From positions 1-39,025 of the IMG/VR virus record IMGVR_UViG_3300032224_001922: 39,025 bases of DNA; one strand, 5' to 3'. The position numbers and the translations under genes were made by a program. Source of the stretch: a virus. The notes beneath the pieces were generated by a model. It was given only the letters and a program-made list of their open reading frames with translations. It did no database searches and was not told the DNA's origin. Numbering within the stretch: the stretch's first letter is position 1; every line of letters starts with the position of its first letter. This document shows positions 31,069-38,202 of the stretch, piece after piece.

Positions 31069-31186
31069 AAATCCTCCGGTCTTTAACCAAAATTGCTCCT
31101 ATCTTAGTCTTTGGATCTTTAGATTTACTAGCAACCCAATAAACCCCCTGCAGAAACCATTTGTTAAAACTAGTATTGTCTTTCAT
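31055..31186 (-). pseudogene. Truncated copy of dCMP deaminase N-terminus
   Basis: A 43-residue frame reads MKDNTSFNKWFLQGVYWVAS, then KSKDPKTKIGAILVKDRR and stops soon after. It matches the first 40 residues of the intact gene (FMRMVYLTATKSKDPSSKIG and onward) but lacks the zinc site, so it cannot be active. It retains a good promoter at 31194-31222 and its last codons supply the ribosome site of the intact gene. It is probably the remnant of a tandem duplication or recombination with a diverged allele. Confidence 0.75.
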
Positions 31187-31193
31187 TTAACTT

Positions 31194-31222
31194 AATCTAC
31201 ATCATATATATTACACTGTCAA
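31194..31222 (-). promoter_or_regulatory. Sigma70-like promoter for the dCMP deaminase
   Basis: TTGACA (31222-31217), a 17-base spacer and TAGATT (31199-31194) on the minus strand, 8 bases before the truncated frame. The -35 box lies next to the stop of the HD-domain gene. Confidence 0.6.
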
Positions 31223-31981
31223 TTTATATCTATCAACTAAAGTATTTATATTATTTTCTATCATTACAATATAATTACTAGAAGTATATTCATACAACGC
31301 ATAAAACTTATTATCAAGCAACGGTTTTACCAATTTATACCAAAATCCAGGCGTTTTTCTTATTAAATCATCTAATCCATTGTACATATTCAAATTGTGA
31401 TACTTCTGGAATTCATCAAATTCTTGATACAGTTTATCTAGTTTTTGTATATACTGTTCATCTCCCATTTGACTCAACCAATCTCCCAAAGCAACACAAG
31501 CACCTATATGATCTATTTCTAAATTTTCAACCTTTTTAAAATAATCCGTAACCATTATTAAACCACAAATTCTACTCTTTTCATCCTCTGTTAATATATC
31601 ATCAAAATTATTTCCCATGAAATGACATCCACGTTCTACATGCGTATTAATATATTGCGCTCCCGTTCCATCTTCATCTTCTTTTAATTTTAAGAAACCT
31701 ATATCATGGTACATTGTTGCTACAACACCACAAAAAAAATCAAATTCATTTTTCTCTATAATTTGTTTATTTACAATACCGGAATATACATCTAAAAATA
31801 CTGAAGTGCTTGTTAAGAAATGATATAAATCATGATATTTTGTTTCTAGTTTGTGGTATCTATCATCACCAAAATTACAAATGTTAATTAAGTAATTATA
31901 AAGTACTAATAGTCTTTCATCTTGTTTATTAAACAGTTGTAATGATGTATTTTTAATACTTCTTGGTGTTGCAAATTTCAT
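31211..31981 (-). CDS. HD-domain phosphohydrolase, PDE-like
   Basis: The 256-residue protein has an HD-superfamily metal site: KYHDLYH (48-54), YHDIGFLK (91-98) and VTDYF (144-148). The HDxxH spacing at the first site resembles the YHNxxH signature of class I cyclic-nucleotide phosphodiesterases, and other HD enzymes hydrolyse dNTPs or (p)ppGpp. The gene follows the ankyrin-cyclase and a 70-residue gene on the same strand, which suggests that it degrades the cyclase product. The substrate is inferred, not shown. No regulatory domain is attached. Confidence 0.8.
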   Translation of the reverse strand: MKFATPRSIKNTSLQLFNKQDERLLVLYNYLINICNFGDDRYHKLETKYHDLYHFLTSTSVFLDVYSGIVNKQIIEKNEFDFFCGVVATMYHDIGFLKLKEDEDGTGAQYINTHVERGCHFMGNNFDDILTEDEKSRICGLIMVTDYFKKVENLEIDHIGACVALGDWLSQMGDEQYIQKLDKLYQEFDEFQKYHNLNMYNGLDDLIRKTPGFWYKLVKPLLDNKFYALYEYTSSNYIVMIENNINTLVDRYKLTV

Positions 31982-31995
31982 AATTTTTTACTTTA

Positions 31996-32208
31996 TCATA
32001 TGAAATAAAATAATCCTTTTGAATTATAAACTACAATTTTAATCTTGGTATCATCAATTTTAGTGACACCCATTCTATCTGTAATTTGAAATGGATCTGG
32101 ATGATTACTCATAGGTGCAGCCATAACTCTATCTTTAATTTTATATATATCCAAATCTGTATTAACAATACTTGGGTGATATTGTCTTCCTAAAGGCATC
32201 ATTTTCAT
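31996..32208 (-). CDS. Hypothetical 70-residue protein after the cyclase
   Basis: A small mixed protein (MKMMPLGRQYHPSIV...) with a hydrophobic C-terminal strand and no known motif. It starts in a 4-base overlap with the cyclase stop, so it is translated with it. It could bind or regulate either enzyme, but nothing in the sequence shows this. Confidence 0.55.
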   Translation of the reverse strand: MKMMPLGRQYHPSIVNTDLDIYKIKDRVMAAPMSNHPDPFQITDRMGVTKIDDTKIKIVVYNSKGLFYFI

Positions 32209-33980
32209 ACTGGTTTATTTGTTGTTGGTTCTGCTTTTTTTACTCTACTTGATGGAAATGCTTTGTTGCCAAAGTCACTGCCATGTAAACTATATAAGTG
32301 CATCACTACACCATGTTTTACAATCACATCTCCTAAATCATTCACTAATACATATGCCGGTCTGTCATATTTTAACATTACATCTGAACTAACCAATAAA
32401 TGATTTGTTTCACCCGCATCCATTACTCTTTGAGCATAATTGATGCCGTCACCACTTATATTCAAATTACCATTGATGTCTTCCATTGGAATTACTGGAC
32501 CACAATGTACACCCATTCTCATTTGTAAGTCTGGTCTATCCTTTACTGCCTTAGCTATAGCAATTGCACAATTCATTGCATCTTCCAAATAAGTAAAGAA
32601 TCCCATTACCATACCATCACCAGTAGGTAATATAATTAACTTTTCAAGAGCGTTGGCTGTCTTATATTGCATTGTTGCTTTAACCAATACACCCAAATCT
32701 TTACATGCTTTCTTTTGTTCATCCGTAGTCTTCTTACTATAAGCCACAATGTCCATAAAGAATATAAAACCATCTTGTTCTACATCCAATTGTAATCTAC
32801 CTGATTTGACTTCTATATCAACTTGTTCAATTTTCTTGACAATTTGTTTAACGGGTTTAATGACTTCTACTTTCTTTTCTTCTTTCTTTTCTACAACTGG
32901 AATATCTTTAAGTTTCAAGAAATCTTTCCAGTTAATCTTCTTTGCAGGTGCATCTTTCTTTTTTGGTTCTTTTGCAGTTTGTTCTGCTTCTAGTTTTTTT
33001 ATTGCTTCTTCTTCACGATTACGCTTTTCAATGAATAACGCAATTTGTTTCTTAACTTCATCTGTAATATAAATGTTTACATCTTTACTGTTACCACCTG
33101 TGTCATGTTTTTTCTTTCTTAACGCACCTTTGGCTTGTAAATAACTTTGCATTTCTACGTTACCTGTCTTGAATGCGATGTCTAACGGAGCAATTTCTCC
33201 CTTAAAATCTGCACCATTAACATTTGCACCCAAATGTACCAAAAACTCCGTCATATCAACATCATTAGCATTAACAGCATAATGTAATGGCATCCAACCA
33301 TTCTTTTCATCTCTACAATTAATTTTACCGTCTTTATCAAAAAATGATTGTACACCTTCAAAATCACCTGTTTCAGCACAAAAATGAATATTAACACCAC
33401 CAGAAGATTTAGCACCGTTTTTATTTAATAACTTAACAATTTCACCTCTATTAACATTGGATAACACATCTATTGGATTGTTTTTGCCTAAGAAATCTTT
33501 CTTGTTGACATCTGCACCCTTAATGATTAAATATTCAACCAAGTGTTTTTGTCCGTAATTAACGGCATAATGTAGTGCAGTCCAACCTTTACCAGCGTCA
33601 ACTTCATTGATATCTTGTTTTTTACTCAACATTTCTTCAATAGAAACAATATCACCATTCTTAGCAGCCAAATGAAAACTGCTGCCACTACTATACTTCC
33701 CTCCTCTTTGTTGCAATAATTCTGAAATAGGTTTAAATCCCTTTTGTTCTGATATATCTAATGCGGTATTTTTGCTTGTCCAATCTTTTACATTTACATC
33801 CGCACCACGATTTAATAACAATTTTACTATTTCTATTTGATTTTCTTCTACTGCAACAACTAATGGCGGATTGCCAGTGTCATCATCTCTTTGATTAACG
33901 TCTACTTTTTCTTTTTCTATACAATTGTAAACATTATCAAATAAACCTCGTCTTATATGTGTAAAAATATTAATTGCCAT
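32205..33980 (-). CDS. Ankyrin-repeat class III nucleotidyl cyclase
   Basis: The 591-residue protein has about eight ankyrin-type repeats in residues 15-285 (units such as GWTALHYAVNYGQKHLVEYL), a Lys/Glu-rich coiled linker (300-390) and a class III cyclase domain (about 395-575). Catalytic elements are present: metal Asp410 in FFMDIVAYS, Asp455 in PTGDGMV, Asn514 and Arg518 in GINYAQR. The LPTGDGM, MRMGVHCGPV and DLGDVIVKHGV blocks match a bacterial cyclase subgroup. The usual Lys and Asp/Cys that choose ATP or GTP are not evident, so the product could be cAMP, cGMP or a cyclic pyrimidine. A GAGGA ribosome site precedes the ATG. Confidence 0.88.
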   Translation of the reverse strand: MAINIFTHIRRGLFDNVYNCIEKEKVDVNQRDDDTGNPPLVVAVEENQIEIVKLLLNRGADVNVKDWTSKNTALDISEQKGFKPISELLQQRGGKYSSGSSFHLAAKNGDIVSIEEMLSKKQDINEVDAGKGWTALHYAVNYGQKHLVEYLIIKGADVNKKDFLGKNNPIDVLSNVNRGEIVKLLNKNGAKSSGGVNIHFCAETGDFEGVQSFFDKDGKINCRDEKNGWMPLHYAVNANDVDMTEFLVHLGANVNGADFKGEIAPLDIAFKTGNVEMQSYLQAKGALRKKKHDTGGNSKDVNIYITDEVKKQIALFIEKRNREEEAIKKLEAEQTAKEPKKKDAPAKKINWKDFLKLKDIPVVEKKEEKKVEVIKPVKQIVKKIEQVDIEVKSGRLQLDVEQDGFIFFMDIVAYSKKTTDEQKKACKDLGVLVKATMQYKTANALEKLIILPTGDGMVMGFFTYLEDAMNCAIAIAKAVKDRPDLQMRMGVHCGPVIPMEDINGNLNISGDGINYAQRVMDAGETNHLLVSSDVMLKYDRPAYVLVNDLGDVIVKHGVVMHLYSLHGSDFGNKAFPSSRVKKAEPTTNKPV

Positions 33981-34062
33981 AATTTATTTCCTCTCTATTT
34001 AAATTGTTTATTGACATTATGATTAATAACAATTTATGAAAATAAAACTAGTCAATTATATT

Positions 34063-34083
34063 AAGTTATAATAAGTATAACTT
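34063..34083. promoter_or_regulatory. Operator-like palindrome upstream of the cyclase gene
   Basis: AAGTTATA and TATAACTT are perfect complements with a 5-base spacer. The site lies 83 bases ahead of the cyclase start and just upstream of a TTGACT (minus strand, 34055-34050), a position suited to an activator or repressor. No convincing -10 follows that box. Confidence 0.45.
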
Positions 34084-34097
34084 GAAAACTTTATTAG

Positions 34098-34481
34098 TTA
34101 TTCATTTTTTTTAAATCTGCTTAGGTCTAGATTTGGAAGCGGTTTTTCTATATTAAGACCAGCTAATCTTTCATTTTGAACCACTAATTTATTACCGCTT
34201 ACAACTTTTCCATCCACTATATCATATATGAAGAATACTGTTTTAGTTAATCCTACACGAATTATTCTACCAGGCTTACCGTCAACATATACCACGTCAT
34301 CTTCTTTATAATCATTTCCAATAAACATAAACAATGCGGCAGCCAACTTTTCAAGGCTGGATTTGAATATTAATATAACTAAACCAGCCAAGAACATCCA
34401 GACGTATTTACCCGTCATATCCTGTGCAGTTGATTCCAATACTTGTTGAGAAATTACGTGTGTTACGTTTGTATCTATCAT
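34098..34481 (-). CDS. MscS-like small membrane protein
   Basis: The start at ATG 34481 is preferred to 34529 because ATATTTATT lies 8 bases ahead of it; the product is about 127 residues. A hydrophobic helix (YVWMFLAGLVILIF, residues 26-39) and an Ala-rich second helix (KLAAALFMFIGN) are followed by a beta domain with DVVYVDGKPGRI, TVFFIYDIVDGK and LVVQNERLAG. That matches the pore helix and beta domain of MscS channels without the usual extra helices or a cyclic-nucleotide-binding domain. It precedes the cyclase gene on the same strand and may share its transcript. Channel activity is inferred. Confidence 0.65.
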   Translation of the reverse strand: MIDTNVTHVISQQVLESTAQDMTGKYVWMFLAGLVILIFKSSLEKLAAALFMFIGNDYKEDDVVYVDGKPGRIIRVGLTKTVFFIYDIVDGKVVSGNKLVVQNERLAGLNIEKPLPNLDLSRFKKNE

Positions 34482-34489
34482 AATATTAT

Positions 34490-34498
34490 AATAAATAT
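34490..34498 (-). promoter_or_regulatory. ATATTTATT start-proximal element
   Basis: On the minus strand ATATTTATT ends 8 bases before the ATG at 34481. Confidence 0.4.
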
Positions 34499-34530
34499 TA
34501 TAATAAATAACGTAACGTTCAATAAACAAA

Positions 34531-34554
34531 AAAACCGTGTTTTATCACGGCTTT
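34531..34554 (-). terminator. Intrinsic terminator upstream of the cyclase cassette
   Basis: AAAAGCCGTG, loop ATAAAA, CACGGTTTTT (one G-T pair) on the minus strand, followed by a T-run. It should end transcripts from the genes at 34.6-35.8 kb and separate the MscS-cyclase-HD genes from them. Confidence 0.65.
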
Positions 34555-34622
34555 TGCTATATTATTAAGGTTTATTTTTTTTATCTTTTTTTTCACCCCA
34601 ATTGATTTTATCAAAATTGGAA

Positions 34623-35027
34623 TTATAGGTTTTCTTGTTCACCGGTCTGGGAGATGATCCCTTCCCGTTCTGATGTGATTGATTGCTCATAAAACGATTG
34701 ATATCCTTTCTCTACTGTGTTAAAAAATTCTCCTTTATTAAACAATTCTTCTGATAAAATTGTATCACTCCGCATAAAATATGAATTTTGATGTTTAATG
34801 TAGAATCCATCTCCTTTTATATCCTTTTCATATCCAATAAACACAATATTAAATAGTTGTTCATCAAGATATGGACTTAATTCTGGATGTCCTTCTGGAA
34901 TATAAAAGATATTATCTTCTAACCATTTATCATTTTCACGGATACAAATACACAATTGAATTTCTTGTGATTCTCCAATTTTAGCTTTAAACGCAAATGC
35001 GTTAGGTTTTTCTATATTATTCTTCAT
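34623..35027 (-). CDS. Hypothetical 134-residue protein
   Basis: Starting at ATG 35027 (MKNNIEKPNAFAFKAK), it overlaps the upstream zinc-finger gene by 11 bases; a start seven codons earlier is possible. The protein is mixed alpha/beta (IQLCICIREND, LFNIVFIGYEKD) with a polar, Glu-rich tail. No known domain is recognised. Confidence 0.55.
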   Translation of the reverse strand: MKNNIEKPNAFAFKAKIGESQEIQLCICIRENDKWLEDNIFYIPEGHPELSPYLDEQLFNIVFIGYEKDIKGDGFYIKHQNSYFMRSDTILSEELFNKGEFFNTVEKGYQSFYEQSITSEREGIISQTGEQENL

Positions 35028-35196
35028 ATTTTTCAATACATTTACCACAAAGTTGACCAGCTCCTTCTATATAATTGAATCTAAAGTCAATGTGTTTATC
35101 TTTGGGTTCATTTGTTTCTACTCCACAGACAATACATTCATCCATTTCACTAACTTTAAAGTCACCGTTTGATAGTTTTTCAATAGTTTTATTCAT
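35017..35196 (-). CDS. Small zinc-ribbon protein (59 residues)
   Basis: An ATG at 35196 with a good ribosome site (AAAGGTGA, 6 bases upstream) opens a 59-codon frame. The product has DECIVCGVE near residue 20 and QLCGKCIEK near residue 49, a CxxC-x26-CxxC zinc ribbon. Many phage early genes encode such small ribbons. It overlaps the next gene by 11 bases, as coupled genes do here. Confidence 0.7.
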   Translation of the reverse strand: MNKTIEKLSNGDFKVSEMDECIVCGVETNEPKDKHIDFRFNYIEGAGQLCGKCIEKYEE

Positions 35197-35237
35197 AATT
35201 AATCACCTTTAATATAATTAGGTTCAAACTGCAAATT

Positions 35238-35810
35238 TTAATCCCATAATTGGAAATAATATTCTGCAAATAGTTGCATTCCTTTTTTACGTCGTTCTTC
35301 TAACTCAGCTGATTTTTCAAAGTATTCTTTCCAAGCTTGTTTTTGTTCTGGTGTTTTTTTCCGATTGATATTATCAATATATTTATTCATATCAATAATG
35401 TCATCTTTTATTCTAGGAAATGGATTGAATCGTTCTTCATCATTCATATATTCAAATGTCCAGATAATTTCATCCAATATTTCATTCCATTGTTCAGGTG
35501 TAATATCAGCTGGATGTGAATTAACATTTATTTTTTTAAAATGTTTCAGTCTGGGTAAAATAAACTTTGTAAATGTACAATCCAAACTCCAACATTCAGC
35601 ATCACTTACACCATAACGAATACGTTGGTATATATTAATAATCCACTGTCTTAATTCACCACACCTATAATATACACGCCAACCATATGGCACAGTATCA
35701 AGCAACCAATCAAAAAATCTATTGGTACGATACCACTTTTCATCAGAGTTAATGGGTGTGTTTTCTGATCTCTCCAACCGTTCATTAATTTCTTTGATAG
35801 GAACATTCAT
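35238..35810 (-). CDS. Conserved phage hypothetical protein
   Basis: The 190-residue protein contains RYGVSDAECWSLDCTFTKFI, HPADITPEQWNEILDEIIWT and a long C-terminal helix with FEKSAELEERRKKG. I recall closely similar proteins, with the GVSDAxCWSLD signature, from many large phages without a known function. It is soluble, and the Glu/Arg-rich helix at the end may be a coiled coil. It is transcribed from the TTGACA promoter directly upstream. Confidence 0.75.
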   Translation of the reverse strand: MNVPIKEINERLERSENTPINSDEKWYRTNRFFDWLLDTVPYGWRVYYRCGELRQWIINIYQRIRYGVSDAECWSLDCTFTKFILPRLKHFKKINVNSHPADITPEQWNEILDEIIWTFEYMNDEERFNPFPRIKDDIIDMNKYIDNINRKKTPEQKQAWKEYFEKSAELEERRKKGMQLFAEYYFQLWD

Positions 35811-35818
35811 ATATTTAA

Positions 35819-35846
35819 ACTATACTATAAAATATTAAATTGTCAA
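35819..35846 (-). promoter_or_regulatory. Sigma70-like promoter
   Basis: TTGACA (35846-35841), a 16-base spacer and TATAGT (35824-35819) on the minus strand, 9 bases before the ATG at 35810. Confidence 0.65.
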
Positions 35847-35874
35847 ACAAAAAATGTTAATCTATTATTAATGA

Positions 35875-35883
35875 ATATTTATA
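35875..35883 (+). promoter_or_regulatory. ATATTTATA start-proximal element
   Basis: A perfect ATATTTATA ends 3 bases before the ATG at 35887 on the plus strand. Confidence 0.5.
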
Positions 35884-35886
35884 AGT

Positions 35887-36096
35887 ATGAACAAAATTGC
35901 ATCTACAATCAAAGGGGAGTTTTATGGTATGGATGTAACTATTATTAATAAAAAAACAATAAGAGTTATGAACTATGATAATGTTCCAATTGCAGAGTTT
36001 AAACCATACGTTGATAAAATTGCGCAATACCTAATAGATGAGGGATATGTAACTGAATTGATTCCTAGAGTTGAAGTAGTGGTTCCTAAAGGTTAA
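35887..36096 (+). CDS. Hypothetical 69-residue protein
   Basis: A compact protein of alternating strands (GEFYGMDVTIINKKTIRV, then FKPYVDKIAQYLIDEGYV) with no cysteine. It is a lone plus-strand gene between minus-strand blocks and overlaps the metallopeptidase gene end-to-end by 11 bases. No function is recognised. Confidence 0.55.
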   Translation: MNKIASTIKGEFYGMDVTIINKKTIRVMNYDNVPIAEFKPYVDKIAQYLIDEGYVTELIPRVEVVVPKG

Positions 36097-36445
36097 ATAC
36101 ATCAAGTTTTGGATGTGTATATCCAAACTTCTTGATTAATTGTCCAGCTACCGCATTTGCTTCGTCTTCAATTGGTCCGCCAATATCTTTAACATTCTTA
36201 CTCAATTGTTTTTTCTGATTTTGTTGATGATGCACCAATTCATGAGCCGCACTTCTCATAATATCAATTAAAGCTCTTCCTTTCTTATAAACAGCCAATT
36301 CTCCTGTTTGTGGGTTGTAATAAGCAGTTGTTTTGAACTTACTACGGTCATTTGATAATACAACCTTATATGGATTAGTAATACTTAATTCATTAACAAC
36401 AAACTTAATGAACATTAAAAATGCGTATTTTTGTTTCTTAGTCAT
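36086..36445 (-). CDS. HExxH metallopeptidase-like protein
   Basis: The 119-residue protein has a zinc helix SAAHELVHHQQNQ (HExxH, about residues 67-71) and a later acidic helix GGPIEDEANAVAGQLIKKFG whose Glu could be the third ligand. That pair matches small phage metallopeptidase-like proteins seen in large myoviruses. The N-terminal part is basic. It may process a virion protein or act on the host. ATATTTATA lies 4 bases upstream of the start. Confidence 0.8.
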   Translation of the reverse strand: MTKKQKYAFLMFIKFVVNELSITNPYKVVLSNDRSKFKTTAYYNPQTGELAVYKKGRALIDIMRSAAHELVHHQQNQKKQLSKNVKDIGGPIEDEANAVAGQLIKKFGYTHPKLDVFNL

Positions 36446-36449
36446 TTGT

Positions 36450-36458
36450 TATAAATAT
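36450..36458 (-). promoter_or_regulatory. ATATTTATA start-proximal element
   Basis: On the minus strand ATATTTATA ends 4 bases before the ATG at 36445. Confidence 0.5.
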
Positions 36459-36460
36459 AA

Positions 36461-36494
36461 ACAAAAAACTCCACAGATTATTAATTCTGTGGAG
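36461..36494 (-). terminator. Intrinsic terminator
   Basis: A 9-bp stem (CTCCACAGA / TCTGTGGAG) with an 8-base loop, followed by a T-run on the minus strand, lies just beyond the stop of the gene at 36517. Confidence 0.8.
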
Positions 36495-36516
36495 CATCAT
36501 TTAGTTAACTTTATAA

Positions 36517-36831
36517 TTAAGCAACTGTTGCTGGATCACTATCACTAGCAGATTCCAAACGAGTAGCTTGGGCATTTACTAAATCAGCAGCAGCTTGAAT
36601 AGCTTCTTCACTTGGATGTGGAGTATTCAAAACTGTTACTGCAGTATCTGTTGCGGTTGCCAAACGATTCAATGCATCTTGTAGATTAGTTAGTGCTGAC
36701 ATAATATTATTGTACCTTTCAATGTGTTGTTTATTACTATCTAAAACAGCTCTCAATAAGAGATGATCATAACACTCATTATTATCTCCTTTACCAAAAA
36801 CTGATTTAAAAAACTTATTTATCATATTCAT
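36517..36831 (-). CDS. Hypothetical 104-residue protein
   Basis: The N-terminal 25 residues are basic and slightly hydrophobic (MNMINKFFKSVFGKG). The rest is helical, with an Ala/Thr/Asn-rich second half (LATATDTAVTVLNTP and onward) ending in an acidic Ser/Asp tail. No domain is recognised. It is separated from the next gene upstream by 9 bases and ends before a strong terminator. Confidence 0.6.
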   Translation of the reverse strand: MNMINKFFKSVFGKGDNNECYDHLLLRAVLDSNKQHIERYNNIMSALTNLQDALNRLATATDTAVTVLNTPHPSEEAIQAAADLVNAQATRLESASDSDPATVA

Positions 36832-36840
36832 ATATATTGG

Positions 36841-37080
36841 TTATCCTTTCAAAACTTTATTACATCCATGTGACAAAGAAAGAATTTCATCCAAACTCTC
36901 TTTTACCCTAATTGGATGCGTTGAATTATTCTTGGTAAAAATTAAACAGTGAACTACAGATTGTTCTACATTAATCACCATATCCAAATTAATTAATTGG
37001 GAATTATATTTTCTATTATTCTGGTTCTCAATATCATCATGACCAGGATCCAATACTGATAGTTTTACAAAGTGTGCCAT
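36841..37080 (-). CDS. Hypothetical 79-residue protein
   Basis: A small soluble protein (MAHFVKLSVLDPGHDD...) with a central beta-like segment (VVHCLIFTKN) and no clear metal site. It is first behind the promoter at 37108-37135 and directly precedes the 104-residue gene. Function is unknown. Confidence 0.55.
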   Translation of the reverse strand: MAHFVKLSVLDPGHDDIENQNNRKYNSQLINLDMVINVEQSVVHCLIFTKNNSTHPIRVKESLDEILSLSHGCNKVLKG

Positions 37081-37107
37081 ATATATTTTTTATTTAATCT
37101 TAATAAA

Positions 37108-37135
37108 ATACTAACATGATTTGAATTTTTGTCAA
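37108..37135 (-). promoter_or_regulatory. Sigma70-like promoter
   Basis: TTGACA (37135-37130), a 16-base spacer and TAGTAT (37113-37108) on the minus strand. An ATATTTATA on the plus strand (37135-37143) shares its edge, so the site is a divergent control region. Confidence 0.6.
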
Positions 37136-37166
37136 TATTTATATTCAAATAACAATTTTATAAATT

Positions 37167-37781
37167 ATGAGCGCAACAATTAATTGGAGAGTCGGGGTAA
37201 TGGAATGTTATCCCACATATGATCAAAACACTGACGTTGTATTTACTGTACACTGGGACTGCCTAGGATCAGAAACCGTAAGCGGAAGTACCTACAACGG
37301 TAGAGTTTATGGTGCAACCGGAGTAACATTTCACTCAGGTTCAGATTTCACACCATATGAAGATTTAACACAACCACAAGTACTTGGTTGGGTGTGGGAT
37401 GCAATGGGTTCTGGATCAAAAGAAAATTATGAAAATTCAGTTCAAACCCAAATCAACAATCTCATAAATCCAACTATTGTAACACCTCCTCTACCTTGGA
37501 GCTCACCTATAATCCTTAAAGATGTACAAAGTTTAACTGTTAATACAGGATCTACCGCAACCTTCACCGTTTCCGCTAGCGGTAAACCTAATCCAACATA
37601 TCAATGGATATTTAATGGTAATCAATTAACAGATGAAACTAATACCACTCTTGTAATTAATGATGTACAAGATGTAAACACTGGATCATATAACGTAGTT
37701 ATCTCAAATGATGTTGGTACCATAACAAGTAATACCGCAACACTAAGTATTTATTACTACCCACCACAACCACCTATCTAA
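37167..37781 (+). CDS. Virion protein with C-terminal Ig-like domain
   Basis: The first 110 residues (INWRVGVMECYPTY, FTVHWDCLGSE and onward) resemble a small conserved domain of marine phage structural proteins (similar to DUF7936, from memory). Residues about 112-195 form an I-set Ig domain: VQSLTVNTGSTATFTVSASG, the YQWIFNG tryptophan strand and TGSYNVVISNDVGT, as in phage decoration proteins that stick to surfaces or polysaccharide. A YYPPQPP tail ends the protein. It is a lone plus-strand gene closed by a strong terminator. A head or tail decoration role is inferred. Confidence 0.82.
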   Translation: MSATINWRVGVMECYPTYDQNTDVVFTVHWDCLGSETVSGSTYNGRVYGATGVTFHSGSDFTPYEDLTQPQVLGWVWDAMGSGSKENYENSVQTQINNLINPTIVTPPLPWSSPIILKDVQSLTVNTGSTATFTVSASGKPNPTYQWIFNGNQLTDETNTTLVINDVQDVNTGSYNVVISNDVGTITSNTATLSIYYYPPQPPI

Positions 37782-37795
37782 TAACCCAAAACAAT

Positions 37796-37825
37796 AAAAC
37801 CCCGTCATTAATTTGACGGGGTTTT
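37796..37825. terminator. Bidirectional intrinsic terminator
   Basis: A perfect 12-bp stem (AAAACCCCGTCA / TGACGGGGTTTT) with a 6-base loop and A/T runs lies between convergent genes ending at 37781 and 37834. Confidence 0.9.
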
Positions 37826-37833
37826 TTATTAAG

Positions 37834-38202
37834 TTAAGGTTGATGTTTCCGCATCATTGTAATATAACGTCCATAATCCATATAGTCCGTAAAAAATCTG
37901 TCAAATATATAAAGTTTTCCACCTGCATTTGATTGCGTCACAAAAAATGTAACATGAACAGAATTTGATAACTGAATACCATATAACTTTCCATACTTTG
38001 TATTAAACTTAAACTCAAATACACTACTTGTACCAGTAGCCATCCAATTTCTAACAATATCTCTTAAATTATTTATTTCAGTACTATGCCTAGTCTTAGC
38101 TTTTTGCTTCTCATTACGATAAGTATCAGTGCTTGTGATACGATCACCACCGCCCTGATTTCTACCCTTATAAGTAAGAGTTTGTTTGCTTTCCGTAATC
38201 AT
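37834..38202 (-). CDS. Hypothetical 122-residue protein
   Basis: A basic N-terminal half (GRNQGGGDRI, NEKQKAKTRH) precedes a beta-rich half (SSVFEFKFNTKYGKLYGIQL and VTFFVTQSN). No metal or catalytic motif is seen. Its ATG overlaps the stop of the 51-residue gene upstream (ATGA), so they are co-translated. The right-end cluster may belong to the virion or its assembly. Confidence 0.6.
   Translation of the reverse strand: MITESKQTLTYKGRNQGGGDRITSTDTYRNEKQKAKTRHSTEINNLRDIVRNWMATGTSSVFEFKFNTKYGKLYGIQLSNSVHVTFFVTQSNAGGKLYIFDRFFTDYMDYGRYITMMRKHQP

Noticed and set aside
34588-34622. Hairpin CCAATT...AATTGG as a second terminator.
   Set aside because: The stem is short and has no T-run on the side where transcription would end.
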